DNA from: Gammaproteobacteria bacterium RIFCSPHIGHO2_12_FULL_38_11
GTDB lineage: Bacteria; Pseudomonadota; Gammaproteobacteria; Coxiellales; Coxiellaceae
Length of the DNA: 54,418 nucleotides
Assembly (NCBI GenBank): GCA_001801515.1
Contig: MGXX01000023.1
Span: 21,812-76,229 of the forward strand
Direction: 5' to 3'
Below, piece after piece: positions 27,678-36,966 of this stretch. Position 1 is the stretch's first letter. Every line of letters starts with the position of its first letter. The translations under genes and the position numbers were made by a program. The notes under the pieces were generated by a model that was not told the origin of the DNA, ran no database searches, and saw only the letters and a list, made by a program, of their open reading frames with translations.

Positions 27678-28835
27678 TTACACTGCTTGATACTGAATTC
27701 CAACTACTGTCTTAAGCGATGCGTCGGATCGCGGCGTTTTTGTAGATGAATTAAATAAACTACCCACACCAAAACTACACGGACTAGCAATAACAGCATC
27801 AAACACAACGCGGTCCTTCTCTGAAATTAAATTTAAATTGTCAGACGTCAATGGCGCACTGCCATGCATTGTCATTTTTTCTAATTTACATGCCACCAAT
27901 TCTAAAGCATTGCTCGCTTTTTCGCATCGTGTTTTTTGTGTTTCATGCGTGTAACTTGATAAACTCGCTTGCAATGACTGTATCGCGCCTTTAATTACCG
28001 CCTGCAAATAAAGCATGTCTGCATGATCAAGCACCTGCATCGTTTTTAATTGCAAATCCATTTTACAGGCTAAAAATACTGCTGCAGAAACAAATATTTT
28101 TCTGCTGCCTGCCTCAATTTTTGAATCAAGCAACGCTTGACTACTTACTAATTTATAAGCCGCAAACAAGCCAGCCAACACACTATATAATGATGTGCCT
28201 ATCATCGATGCCATAGGAATGGGCACAGTAAAAGCCATATCCATTTCTTGTACAAACATAGTAAAGTTGTGAACGGGCATGTCAGTCAACCCCCAAAATG
28301 CTGGCACTGCCTGCAATACTAAAGGAAAAAAAATAAACGGATATTCAATGGAAATACCCGGGGTAAATAAAATAATCGCTGTCATGCAAGCAGTAACTGC
28401 AATAACAGCAGCTGTTACACAAAATATTGCTGCACTCAATAGGCGACGATTTCGAATTTGCTTTGTTGTTGGTAATAACCCAGATACCAATAACGTTCCT
28501 GCTTCCGGCGCACCATCATCATGCAATAGACCACGAAATTTCTGATTATCACGCTCTGCTTGTTCAAAAAAAACTTTGAGCTTGTCGCACAATATTTTAC
28601 ATTGATCAATCAACCCCGTCTCTTTAGTTGAAAATGCAGCACGTTCTTTTATGATGTTATAAAAATCTTGAATATTATTACTCAAATCGCCCACATACTG
28701 TAATTCCTGAAGAAAACTGTCTGATGAATGACTTTCAGAATTTTGCTCACTCCAACGCTTATCTCGACCTTCCCACCACAAACGAAGCACATTAAAATTA
28801 TTTTTTATTTCCTGACTGTCTGTTTTAAGTCTCAT
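27678..28835 (-). CDS. Unrecognised membrane protein linked to the gcv operon
   Basis: The 385-residue protein has a charged, helical N terminus (about 120 residues). A strong hydrophobic hairpin follows (about residues 132-158 and 165-185), with a further hydrophobic segment near 205-230 and a weaker one near 245-258. The C-terminal half is soluble and helical. I recognise no family. It begins ten bases after the gcvPB stop with AGAGG before its ATG, so it is likely cotranscribed with the glycine-cleavage genes, but nothing in it suggests glycine metabolism. Helical proteins with a central hydrophobic hairpin are frequent among Legionellales effectors; that is inference. Confidence 0.7.
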   Translation of the reverse strand: MRLKTDSQEIKNNFNVLRLWWEGRDKRWSEQNSESHSSDSFLQELQYVGDLSNNIQDFYNIIKERAAFSTKETGLIDQCKILCDKLKVFFEQAERDNQKFRGLLHDDGAPEAGTLLVSGLLPTTKQIRNRRLLSAAIFCVTAAVIAVTACMTAIILFTPGISIEYPFIFFPLVLQAVPAFWGLTDMPVHNFTMFVQEMDMAFTVPIPMASMIGTSLYSVLAGLFAAYKLVSSQALLDSKIEAGSRKIFVSAAVFLACKMDLQLKTMQVLDHADMLYLQAVIKGAIQSLQASLSSYTHETQKTRCEKASNALELVACKLEKMTMHGSAPLTSDNLNLISEKDRVVFDAVIASPCSFGVGSLFNSSTKTPRSDASLKTVVGIQYQAV

Positions 28836-28844
28836 ATCATACCT

Positions 28845-30245
28845 CTAAGAACGAACATTTAATTCACGCGCCGCTTTCACTTCATCCAATCGTCCTACTG
28901 GCGTTGTATATGGCGCACCTTTTAATTTTTCTGGATTTGAATAAGCTTCATCATAAATCATTTTCATGACTTCAATAAATCGATCCAATGTTTTTTTATC
29001 CTCTGTTTCAGTCGGCTCAATCAATAAACACTCCGAAATTAAAGTCGGAAAATAGATTGTTGGCGCATAAATACCGAAATCTAACAAACGTTTTGCAATA
29101 TCTAACGCCGTTATTCCTGTTTTTTGTGTTAAAGGTTTTATGGTAATAATAAATTCATGACTCGCACGTCGTTGCGGAAATGCTAACGTATATCCCACTT
29201 TTTCTAATTGCTTCATTAAGTAATTTGCATTTAAAGTAGCAAATTGACTGACGCGTTTCGCCCCGTTTTTTCCCAGCAGGCGTAAATAAATATGCGCACG
29301 CAATAAAACGCCGGCATTTCCCATAAAGCACGATAAACGGCCAATTGATTTCGGACATTCTTTTTTCGTCATCCAGTAAAAATGGGACTGCTTTTTGCCT
29401 ACGATTGGTGTTGGTAAATACGCTTTTAATTTTGCATTCGCAGCAACAGGACCAGCACCTGGCCCACCGCCCCCATGTGGTGTTGCAAATGTTTTATGGC
29501 AGTTTAAATGCATCACATCAAAACCCATGTCGCCTGGGCGCGCTCTGCCTAAAATCGCATTTAAATTTGCCCCATCGTAATATAATAATCCACCGGCATG
29601 ATGAACAATTTCTGCAATTTTTGTAATTTTTCTTTCGAAGACGCCAAATGTTGAAGGATTGGTTAACATGATGCCCGCTGTTTTTTCTGACACGGCTTTT
29701 TGTAATGCTTCTAAATCAATATCACCCGTTTTGGTGCAGGTTGGAATTTCTTTAACGGTAAATCCACACATCCGCGCCGAAGCAGGGTTCGTTCCATGTG
29801 CCGCATCAGGGATTAACATTTCTGTCCGCGCTGTATCACCTCGATCGCGATGATACGCTGCAATCATCGCAACCCCTGCAAATTCACCTTGTGCACCTGC
29901 CATTGGCGTTAATGAAACCGCTTCAAAACCTGTTAATAATGCAATCATATTTTGCAATTCGAAATAATTTTCTAAATTACCCTGTTGATCAGCCACATCT
30001 GTTAACGGATGCAAATAAAAATAACCCGGCATGGACGCGATTGCTTTTGCAGAACGCGGATTATATTTCATCGTACAGGAACCAAGCGGATAAAAATTGG
30101 TTTCAATCGAAAAGTTTTTTTGAGATAAACGTGTAAAATGACGAACGACATCCAATTCAGCGGTTTGCGGAATGTTGGGTAGCGCTTGTCGTAATAAATG
30201 AGATTCCATGTGATTTCCTTTGCCTTCTAAAATTATTAGCGTCAT
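28845..30245 (-). CDS. gcvPB: Glycine decarboxylase subunit 2 (P protein, PLP-binding)
   Basis: With GcvPA it forms the PLP-dependent P protein, which decarboxylates glycine and passes the aminomethyl group to the lipoyl arm of GcvH. About 466 residues. Visible are [14 protein letters not shown], the [17 protein letters not shown] segment, and the PLP lysine in [20 protein letters not shown]. The C-terminal part has [22 protein letters not shown] use the ATG at 30245, since TLIILEG resembles the usual family N terminus. The ATG at 30209 has a better Shine-Dalgarno (AAAGGAA) but would remove part of it; a TTG at 30251 is also open. Confidence 0.95.
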   Translation of the reverse strand: MTLIILEGKGNHMESHLLRQALPNIPQTAELDVVRHFTRLSQKNFSIETNFYPLGSCTMKYNPRSAKAIASMPGYFYLHPLTDVADQQGNLENYFELQNMIALLTGFEAVSLTPMAGAQGEFAGVAMIAAYHRDRGDTARTEMLIPDAAHGTNPASARMCGFTVKEIPTCTKTGDIDLEALQKAVSEKTAGIMLTNPSTFGVFERKITKIAEIVHHAGGLLYYDGANLNAILGRARPGDMGFDVMHLNCHKTFATPHGGGGPGAGPVAANAKLKAYLPTPIVGKKQSHFYWMTKKECPKSIGRLSCFMGNAGVLLRAHIYLRLLGKNGAKRVSQFATLNANYLMKQLEKVGYTLAFPQRRASHEFIITIKPLTQKTGITALDIAKRLLDFGIYAPTIYFPTLISECLLIEPTETEDKKTLDRFIEVMKMIYDEAYSNPEKLKGAPYTTPVGRLDEVKAARELNVRS

Positions 30246-30254
30246 TCTCAACTT

Positions 30255-31562
30255 TTACAATAATCCTAGAGAGTATTTTTCCAAATCATCTGCTGTTTTT
30301 GTTTCCGTCACACAAACCAGCAAACAATTATTTAATTCAGGATAATAATCACCTAAAGCAAATCCCGCTTGAATATTATTTTTTTTCATTGGTTTACTTA
30401 CTCTAATCACAAATTCATGGAATGTCGGCGCATTAAAAACAATTTCAACCCCTTCTATTTTTGACAATAATTGTTTTAATTTTTCAGTGTTGTCTAAACA
30501 TTTTTTCGCTACGGCCTGCAAGCCTTTTCCACCTAATAATCGCATATAGATCGTTGCCGCAGTGACTAACAGCCCTTGATTCGTGCAGATATTGGAAGTG
30601 GCTTTTGCACGGCGAATATGTTGTTCGCGCGCTTGAAGTGTTAACACGAAACCCATTTTACCATTCGCATCATTTGTACGCCCAACAATTCTACCCGGCA
30701 ATTGTCGAATATCTTTTTTACGACAACATAAAAATCCAAAATAAGGTCCGCCGCCTGCCAATGGCACACCCAAGGGTTGTCCATCACCACACACAATATC
30801 AGCGCCAGAATCACCCCATTTTCCAGGCGGTTTTAACAACGCCATAGCAATCGGATTTACCACTGCAATTAATAACGCTTTCTTTTCGTGCACAATTTTG
30901 GTGATGTCATCGACTTCTTCAACACAACCCAAAAAATTTGGCTGTGAAATAATGGCAATATCATATTCTGTATTTTTCAATTGATTTAAATCAACACGAC
31001 CTGTTTTTTCGTCATAATCCCACTCAATTAATTTAATTATTTCTGGATTAATAATTGTTTTTAATACATCACGATAATGCGGATGAATATTACGTGGAAC
31101 AAGCACAACAACACCGTCACCAATACGTGCTGCCATTAACACTGCTTCTGCTAATGCAGATGCGCCATCATATAAAGACGCGTTCGACACTTCCATTGCC
31201 ATTAATTCTGTCATTATTGTTTGATATTCGTAGATAACTTCAAGCGTGCCTTGACTGGCTTCAGCTTGATAGGGCGTGTAGGCGGTATAAAATTCTCCGC
31301 GCGTCACAATATCCCACACTGCAGCAGGAATATGATGTTCATATGCCCCCGCACCGATAAAACACGCACCAAAATTAAATTCGGGTGCGCGTTCTGCCAG
31401 TAATCGTATTGCAGATAATTCATCCAAGCCTTCGGGCATTTTTTCAATGTCTGCTAATGGCACATCAGATGGAATTTCATCAAATAAATTATCGATTTTT
31501 TTAACACCGACAGCAGAAAGCATGTCTTGAATATCATTTTCGGTGTGTGGGATAAAGGGCAT
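30255..31562 (-). CDS. gcvPA: Glycine decarboxylase subunit 1 (P protein)
   Basis: This is the N-terminal half of the two-subunit P protein. The 435-residue protein starts MPFIPHTENDIQDML, the usual start of the family, preceded by GAGAG about seven bases upstream. The open frame runs on to 31583, but that part lacks support. Segments include FIGAGAYEHHIPAAVWDI, TPYQAEASQGTLEVIYEYQT, and SNICTNQGLLVTAATIYMRLLG. It is separated from gcvPB by nine bases. E. coli has the two halves fused; the split form fits Legionella-like relatives. Confidence 0.96.
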   Translation of the reverse strand: MPFIPHTENDIQDMLSAVGVKKIDNLFDEIPSDVPLADIEKMPEGLDELSAIRLLAERAPEFNFGACFIGAGAYEHHIPAAVWDIVTRGEFYTAYTPYQAEASQGTLEVIYEYQTIMTELMAMEVSNASLYDGASALAEAVLMAARIGDGVVVLVPRNIHPHYRDVLKTIINPEIIKLIEWDYDEKTGRVDLNQLKNTEYDIAIISQPNFLGCVEEVDDITKIVHEKKALLIAVVNPIAMALLKPPGKWGDSGADIVCGDGQPLGVPLAGGGPYFGFLCCRKKDIRQLPGRIVGRTNDANGKMGFVLTLQAREQHIRRAKATSNICTNQGLLVTAATIYMRLLGGKGLQAVAKKCLDNTEKLKQLLSKIEGVEIVFNAPTFHEFVIRVSKPMKKNNIQAGFALGDYYPELNNCLLVCVTETKTADDLEKYSLGLL

Positions 31563-31607
31563 ATAGTCTCTCATCAATTTCAAGAAAATATCAATATCAT
31601 CATTTAT

Positions 31608-32003
31608 CTATTCTTCGGAATCAGCGATCGATTCCTTATATGCATCCGCATCTAATAATTCATCAAGCTCTTCAATATTCGAAGGTTTTATACGGCAAAT
31701 CCAGCCATTTCCATACGGATCTTGATTAATTAATTCAGGGCGTGATTCCAATTGTGGATTCACTTCAACGATTTCACCTGAAATAGGCGCATAAACATCA
31801 GCTGCTGTTTTCACCGATTCAACAACCGTCATTTCATCACCTTGATCCATTGATAAATTCATATCAGGCAACTCAACAAAAACCAAGTCACCCAATTGAT
31901 GTTGTGCATGATCGGTAATGCCAACCACAACGGTGTCGTCATTTTCTAAGCGTACCCATTCATGGCTTTCGGTGTAGTGTAGTTCTCTGGGACAATCTGT
32001 CAT
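31608..32003 (-). CDS. gcvH: Glycine cleavage H protein
   Basis: GcvH is the lipoylated shuttle of the glycine cleavage system. The 131-residue protein begins LHYTESHEWVRLE, and the lipoylation site is Lys65 in TVVESVKTAADVYAPISGE. PYGNGWICRIKP follows near the C terminus. It sits between gcvT (10-base gap) and gcvPA, in the order T-H-PA-PB. The C-terminal tail is unusually acidic. It is complete. Confidence 0.97.
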   Translation of the reverse strand: MTDCPRELHYTESHEWVRLENDDTVVVGITDHAQHQLGDLVFVELPDMNLSMDQGDEMTVVESVKTAADVYAPISGEIVEVNPQLESRPELINQDPYGNGWICRIKPSNIEELDELLDADAYKESIADSEE

Positions 32004-32013
32004 CGTTGTTCTC

Positions 32014-33123
32014 CTAAATAAACTTCGGCTTCACTATTTGCACTGGCAACCACGTACTCCGTATTTCAACAAACGCATCCGCTGCATTACAAACAGGAAC
32101 GCGCGCCAATGCAATTGATTTATTCAGCGTCGGTGAAAAACTACCCGATGTAATTTCACCTTCACCAATATTATCAATTTTTACTTTTTGATGATTACGC
32201 AAAACACCGCGTGATTCCAAAACCAATCCTATTAATTGCTGCGAAATGCCTTTTTGTTTTTCTAAAAACAAGGCGTTTTTCCCAATGAAATCACGTGATT
32301 CATCTTTAAAAGAAACTGTCCACGCCAAATTGGAAATTAAAGGCGATGTTGTTTCTGTCATGTCAGCGCCAAATAAATTATAGCCTGCCTCTAATCGTAA
32401 AGTATCACGTGCGCCCAATCCACAAGGCTGCACACCGGTTGCAATTAATTTTTCCCATACTTTAATTGCTTCAGACGCGGGTAAAATAATTTCAACGCCA
32501 GATTCGCCAGTGTAACCTGTGCGGGTGATCATGGTATCAGCGTGCGTGTCAGGCAAAGTGTAAAATTGAAATGGTTTAAGTGCAGCAATTTTTTCTACGA
32601 TATCTTCATCAAAAATATTTTTAAGTGCTGAAAGAAATTGCGGTCCTTGCAAGGCTAATATGCATAAATCAGCACGCAGTACTAATTGCACATCAAACTG
32701 CGTTGCATGCATTTGCAGCCATTGAAAATCTTTATCACGACAACCTGCATTAATCACCAAACGAAAATAATCATTTGAAAAATGATAGACAATTAAATCA
32801 TCGATCACGCCACCTGATTCATTTAGCATACAGGAATAGAGTGCAGATCCTGTTGCGACCACTGATTTCTGATCTCTGATCCCCGATCCCATTAATTTGG
32901 CGACATCATTGGCTAATACGTGACGTAAAAAGGGAACGGTATTTTTACCGCGAATGTCAACGACTCCCATGTGAGAAACATCAAATACTCCAATGTTTTT
33001 TCGCACAGCATGATGTTCTGTTATTTGCGAGCCATAATGCAAGGGCATTTGCCAACCGGAAAAATCAACGATTAATGCCTTTGATTTGACATGGCGATCA
33101 TAAAGCGGTGTTTTTTTGGACAC
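32014..33123 (-). CDS. gcvT: Aminomethyltransferase, glycine cleavage T protein
   Basis: GcvT releases ammonia from the aminomethyl-H protein and transfers the one-carbon unit to tetrahydrofolate. The 369-residue protein begins KTPLYDRHVKSKALIVDFSGWQMPLHY and has FDVSHMGVVDIRG, the RTGYTGESGVEIILP folate-binding segment, and LRLEAGYNLFGADM. It starts at GTG (33121-33123) with AGGAAAACAGA just upstream. It heads the operon gcvT-gcvH-gcvPA-gcvPB and faces the ankyrin/CaaX gene across a 135-base gap. I see no glycine-riboswitch-like structure in that gap. Confidence 0.96.
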   Translation of the reverse strand: MSKKTPLYDRHVKSKALIVDFSGWQMPLHYGSQITEHHAVRKNIGVFDVSHMGVVDIRGKNTVPFLRHVLANDVAKLMGSGIRDQKSVVATGSALYSCMLNESGGVIDDLIVYHFSNDYFRLVINAGCRDKDFQWLQMHATQFDVQLVLRADLCILALQGPQFLSALKNIFDEDIVEKIAALKPFQFYTLPDTHADTMITRTGYTGESGVEIILPASEAIKVWEKLIATGVQPCGLGARDTLRLEAGYNLFGADMTETTSPLISNLAWTVSFKDESRDFIGKNALFLEKQKGISQQLIGLVLESRGVLRNHQKVKIDNIGEGEITSGSFSPTLNKSIALARVPVCNAADAFVEIRSTWLPVQIVKPKFI

Positions 33124-33218
33124 TCTGTTTTCCTGTGTATGTAAAATCCATGGAAAGAAAGAGTGTCAGAATACACGAAGAAAATCAAGTGAGTGAGGAA
33201 TTATGAAGTAAGACTCTG

Positions 33219-33224
33219 TATAAT
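33219..33224 (+). promoter_or_regulatory. Probable -10 box of the ankyrin/CaaX gene
   Basis: A perfect TATAAT lies 35 bases before the ATG at 33259, which would give a short leader. The -35 region (near 33196-33201) has no consensus TTGACA, which could mean an activator is needed. I found no PmrA-type double half-site there. Confidence 0.5.
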
Positions 33225-33258
33225 GCCAAAGAAAATCACAAAATAGATAGGGGTGGCT

Positions 33259-34518
33259 ATGAGCAGAACCATAATAACATCAAATCAAATTTATCTCAGC
33301 GCACAACAAACAGCCGGCAACGTTAGATTAATTATCAGTCCATCACAATTGTCTCATGAAAGTATTTGTCTATCGCGTGATGAATTATTTATATTTCGTT
33401 TATTAATGTTACATGTGCTACACGTATCACAAGGATATGAGGGATTACTTTCAATGGTAACAATTTTGCCATTGTATGATATTAATATGCAAATTTTTTC
33501 CTTTCTTTATGCTGATATTGTAAAACTGGTTGTACCAGCACCAATTCTTCTGCCACATCAACAATTAGAAATGACAGCATCAGCATTTTTTTATGATGCA
33601 TCTTCCCCTATCAGTAATGCTAAAACTGCTATTGGCTGGCTAATTGATTACAGCAACAAAAGAAATCGTTTGCAAAATGCTGCAGTTAACGCAGATATAG
33701 AAACCTTAAGACGCATTATTAGAAATACTCACCCTGAAAATCGTAATACATTATTATCTACCCCAGAAGGTGCGCATTACTCGGAAACACGCCTTGATAC
33801 TGCATTAAAAATAGCGCTGGCCAATGACGATGTAGAAATGGTAGTGGTAATAAATGAATATCTTGATCCGCTTGAATTTAAACGTCAATGTGAAAATGTT
33901 TATCAATCTGGTTTTTCAACTTTTCAAAAAACGCAAAAAAAGGAGGCGAAACAATTACTCAAAAGTATCAGAGATGTATTTGCGTGTGAAGATGAGACCA
34001 AAAGCATCGAAGCATCCACACAGTTTAAAAATGAATTAGATACCTATGTTAAAGCCCATTTTGCACATAACCCTTTTATTTTTGAACATGCCTGCAGGAT
34101 TTATCATGAAAATTGGGAACTTTGGAGTGTCAAAACGCTTCATTTGTTTGCAATACACGTGATTGGTTCAATTCAAGAAAATTCCTCTGCTGCATGGAAG
34201 ATGCGTTATTGTTCAGGCATTTTTATGCTTGCTTATGAATTTCATCCTCAATTTCTGAGCAAACGCACTTTTCTCCCCAAGAATGGCACTGATATTCATT
34301 CACTGAATTTAGGTTCTGATTGCTGTATAGATATATATGGCAACCTCACTAACGACACGAATTTTTATAGTAGCGCCGGTGCCATGGGTAAAACGGCTGA
34401 TTGTGTTTCTTATGTTACTACAATTCTGTCATGCAGCACGTTATACATGGAAGGGCTAATGGGGATCACACAGTCACAACGGTCTCAAAATCAACCGGGG
34501 TGTTGCGCAATACAATGA
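33259..34518 (+). CDS. F-box-like/ankyrin protein with a C-terminal CaaX box (CAIQ), candidate host-targeted effector
   Basis: The 419-residue protein starts at ATG 33259 with AGGGG seven bases upstream; a GTG two codons earlier lies within that site. Residues about 69-92 read ILPLYDINMQIFSFL and on to DIVKLV, which resembles an F-box (Leu-Pro, then two amphipathic helices). Residues about 136-205 look like two ankyrin repeats: RLQNAAVNADIETLRRII, then TALKIALANDDVEMVVV. The last six residues are GCCAIQ; CAIQ fits a CaaX box and a terminal Gln favours farnesyl transfer, while the preceding Cys could be acylated. Bacteria lack the prenyl transferases, so the motif makes sense only inside a eukaryotic host. 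Legionella AnkB has the same F-box, ankyrin and CaaX layout. Function and homology here are inferred. Confidence 0.75.
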   Translation: MSRTIITSNQIYLSAQQTAGNVRLIISPSQLSHESICLSRDELFIFRLLMLHVLHVSQGYEGLLSMVTILPLYDINMQIFSFLYADIVKLVVPAPILLPHQQLEMTASAFFYDASSPISNAKTAIGWLIDYSNKRNRLQNAAVNADIETLRRIIRNTHPENRNTLLSTPEGAHYSETRLDTALKIALANDDVEMVVVINEYLDPLEFKRQCENVYQSGFSTFQKTQKKEAKQLLKSIRDVFACEDETKSIEASTQFKNELDTYVKAHFAHNPFIFEHACRIYHENWELWSVKTLHLFAIHVIGSIQENSSAAWKMRYCSGIFMLAYEFHPQFLSKRTFLPKNGTDIHSLNLGSDCCIDIYGNLTNDTNFYSSAGAMGKTADCVSYVTTILSCSTLYMEGLMGITQSQRSQNQPGCCAIQ

Positions 34519-34527
34519 AGCAACAGA

Positions 34528-34549
34528 GAGACGCGATAAATCGCGTCTC
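34528..34549. repeat. Short palindromic repeat, possible bidirectional terminator
   Basis: The perfect inverted repeat GAGACGCGAT / ATCGCGTCTC is separated by two bases. It sits between two convergent genes and could act as a terminator stem, although no T-run follows on either side. Near-identical copies lie at 44965-44988 and 47001-47025, so it is a dispersed repeat. Confidence 0.7.
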
Positions 34550-34563
34550 ACCAACTATCAGCA

Positions 34564-35694
34564 TTACGGTTTAAGTTTTAATGACGATGCAAAAATATTT
34601 TGCACGGTGATTTCTTTTTGATGTCTCGATGGTAATGTATTAAAAAGCCGATTTCGATTTTCTTCTCGCATCAGTCTATCTTTCCCACCCATTCGATCAA
34701 AAATATTCGCTCGACGTTCGTTCTTGGCGATATTAACAGCGTCCAAGTAACTTTTATCACGTGCTTTTGCTTCTGCAACATTTAAATTTCGATATTCAAT
34801 ATGCTCACTCAGCATATTGCTGTGTTTTTGTTTTGTATTTTCAATTTTTTCCTGATTTGCAAAAACACGATCAAGCCTTGCATTATTCTGTTTTTTAAAA
34901 AAATGATTTTTTTTAAATATCATGTTTTCTGCTACCTTTTGTTTTCGCGCAAGTTCCGCTTCACTGTGTTTTGGTGCCGCACTAAACAGTGGCTGTTTTT
35001 TTTCTTTCATCTCATGCTGTTGCAATCGATTAAAATTATCAAGGTGCGCTGCAGCAGAATCTTCTCCTGGTTTTTTTTCAATCATTGTGCCAACCACTTT
35101 ATCTTTATCTTCTTTTTTCACAGGTTTCATATCATATAACATCGCTCGCACAAACGATTTTGGTGTTTCTTTAATAAACTGTGCATGCGCATCCTCTATT
35201 TTTTTATTTTGTAATGGCGTGTATTTTATTCTGTCCAGTCGTACTTTCTCAATACGCGCTTGCTCTGCTTCAACACGTTCTCTTTCCGCTAAGGCTTTTT
35301 CTGCATTACGCTTATTGCGCGCAAGGTGGACTTGAAGTGGCTCAAAATCAGGCTCAAGATAATGCCTTACTTTGTGTTCTGCACCAACCGTAAAATCCAG
35401 GGGTGCGGGTATGATTCTTTCAGGTTTCTTAAGGTCGCCTTTCGTATTAATTTCTTTTTTTCTTTCAGCGCGGCTATGAGATTCAGTTTTATGTTTTGCC
35501 TCTGCAGAAAACAATGCTTCATGCGGCTTCCAGTTAGGATTTTTCTGAACATTTAAATTTTTCCTAGCAATATCTACAGCAATTCTTGCTGCTTTCACAG
35601 CTGCCGCAGAGGAAAAATAACTCAGTTCCTTTTGCTCTTTCAGTTTTTTAGCCAGCTCGTCTTGTAATAATTTAATATTGTCATTCATCGGCAT
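34564..35694 (-). CDS. Charged coiled-coil protein, unrecognised
   Basis: The 376-residue protein is very rich in Lys, Glu, Ala and Arg and is probably helical almost throughout. Strong coiled-coil stretches lie near residues 1-50 and 125-165 (NKRNAEKALAERERVEAEQA). There is no signal peptide or membrane segment. AAGGAGA lies close before the ATG at 35692-35694 and fixes the start. I recognise no family. The composition resembles many Legionellales effectors, and its neighbour across the hairpin is the CaaX protein, but neither fact proves export. It could instead be a structural cytoplasmic protein. Confidence 0.7.
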   Translation of the reverse strand: MPMNDNIKLLQDELAKKLKEQKELSYFSSAAAVKAARIAVDIARKNLNVQKNPNWKPHEALFSAEAKHKTESHSRAERKKEINTKGDLKKPERIIPAPLDFTVGAEHKVRHYLEPDFEPLQVHLARNKRNAEKALAERERVEAEQARIEKVRLDRIKYTPLQNKKIEDAHAQFIKETPKSFVRAMLYDMKPVKKEDKDKVVGTMIEKKPGEDSAAAHLDNFNRLQQHEMKEKKQPLFSAAPKHSEAELARKQKVAENMIFKKNHFFKKQNNARLDRVFANQEKIENTKQKHSNMLSEHIEYRNLNVAEAKARDKSYLDAVNIAKNERRANIFDRMGGKDRLMREENRNRLFNTLPSRHQKEITVQNIFASSLKLKP

Positions 35695-35861
35695 AAAATT
35701 CTCCTTAATAATTTAATCCATTGATACCCCGCGCAGCTACAACATGAGATTTTTAAGTGCCCAGATTGCAAGCGCGGAGTATAGGTAGGGGCTTCACGCC
35801 ACTTTAGTATATAGAAAACTTCAATGAATAGGGTTATGTCAATGTCTCAAAAAGGTGTGCG

Positions 35862-36545
35862 CTAGAGCTGATAAGCCAGACGCGCATAAGCGTCCCAAGC
35901 GAAAGGAATGAAATCGGCAACAGGGTCTACTTCAGAGGCACCAAAACCAGTGTAATATTGAAAACCACTTTCTAACATCCAATGTTGCGTAAAACTATAA
36001 ACAAGACCTGTTGACATATAGGGCGTAACACAAGAAGTGCGCTTTACATTATTCGTAAAGGTTATGTCGGGATCAAAATTAACCAATGGATCTTGCCTTT
36101 GAACAAAGCCCGCACCAACAGCGGCAAATGCACGCAAATGCGTATGTCCCATTGGCACTAAAAACTTCCCACTTAATGAATACGCATCTGTTTTTGAAAT
36201 CATGCTACTAAGTGGGTAAGGACTATATTGTGATAATTGAATATTTGCGTTAGCAAATTGCATATACTGCATTTCAATAGCAAAATTTTTACTTAAGTCA
36301 TAACCTAATACAAGCCCCCAAGAAGGCCCGCCTTCAGTGACACTTTCAGGCGTGGTGTATGATGTATCACTGGGATCGGTTGTATCAACTAAGTATTTCC
36401 ATTCGGTCGAACCGCCACCCACGTTGACACCCAAGTAAAAGGCTTTTGAGGGGAAAATGATGTCCTTAGTTTCAGCAATACTCAATGCACTAAAGAATAA
36501 GAACATCAAAACAAGCAGTGCGCAATAAATCTCTGTTTTTTTCAT
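35862..36545 (-). CDS. Outer-membrane beta-barrel protein
   Basis: The 227-residue protein has a signal peptide (cleavage near SIAETKD), then an opacity-type eight-stranded barrel pattern. GVNVGGGSTEWKY, a GLVLGYDLSKNFAIEMQY strand and FAAVGAGFVQ are visible, and it ends YARLAYQL with a hydrophobic residue next to last. This fits OmpA-like or OmpW-like porin domains. No peptidoglycan-binding domain is present. It follows nine bases after the Cys-rich exported protein on the same strand, so the two are probably cotranscribed. Its specific function is unknown. Confidence 0.8.
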   Translation of the reverse strand: MKKTEIYCALLVLMFLFFSALSIAETKDIIFPSKAFYLGVNVGGGSTEWKYLVDTTDPSDTSYTTPESVTEGGPSWGLVLGYDLSKNFAIEMQYMQFANANIQLSQYSPYPLSSMISKTDAYSLSGKFLVPMGHTHLRAFAAVGAGFVQRQDPLVNFDPDITFTNNVKRTSCVTPYMSTGLVYSFTQHWMLESGFQYYTGFGASEVDPVADFIPFAWDAYARLAYQL

Positions 36546-36554
36546 GAGAAAATA

Positions 36555-36941
36555 TTATTGCGTTTCGCATTTAACGCCAGTTGTACTGCATAGCCTATCT
36601 TGTGAATCGCTACCACCATTCCAATAGCAATTCCATTGATCAACGCATGACTGAATACTACCACCATATTTTGCAGCATTTTTATTACATGCATTTTGCA
36701 AATCACCATACGCTACCATCATTAAATGGTAAATCTTTTGCATCGGCAGATTTTTAATCGGACAACATGATGTAACTGCTATTTTAAAATCTGAGCAGAA
36801 AGTAGGGCTATAATCAGTTGCAACTGCGCATTGCTGCGCACTATCAACGAGAACAGGAAATACCGCTTGATCTGCCAAAACATTAAAAGAAAAAAAAGAT
36901 ACTATGAAAACACAAACACCCCATAAAATTTTTCGCTTCAT
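36555..36941 (-). CDS. Small cysteine-rich exported protein, unrecognised
   Basis: The 128-residue protein opens with a signal peptide (MKRKILWGVCVFIVSFFSFNVLA, read in two parts: basic start, hydrophobic core, cleavage near VLA). The mature part of about 105 residues has nine cysteines, including a CC pair, and could form several disulfide bonds in the periplasm or outside the cell. It ends CSTTGVKCETQ. I recognise no family. It is the first of a likely two-gene unit with the outer-membrane barrel gene. Confidence 0.7.
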   Translation of the reverse strand: MKRKILWGVCVFIVSFFSFNVLADQAVFPVLVDSAQQCAVATDYSPTFCSDFKIAVTSCCPIKNLPMQKIYHLMMVAYGDLQNACNKNAAKYGGSIQSCVDQWNCYWNGGSDSQDRLCSTTGVKCETQ

Positions 36942-36966
36942 AAGCCCCCCTCTTAGTGATCATACA

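Noticed and set aside
33124..33258. Possible glycine riboswitch upstream of gcvT
   Set aside because: The region is short and AT-rich and lacks the conserved GG-rich aptamer helices on the minus strand.
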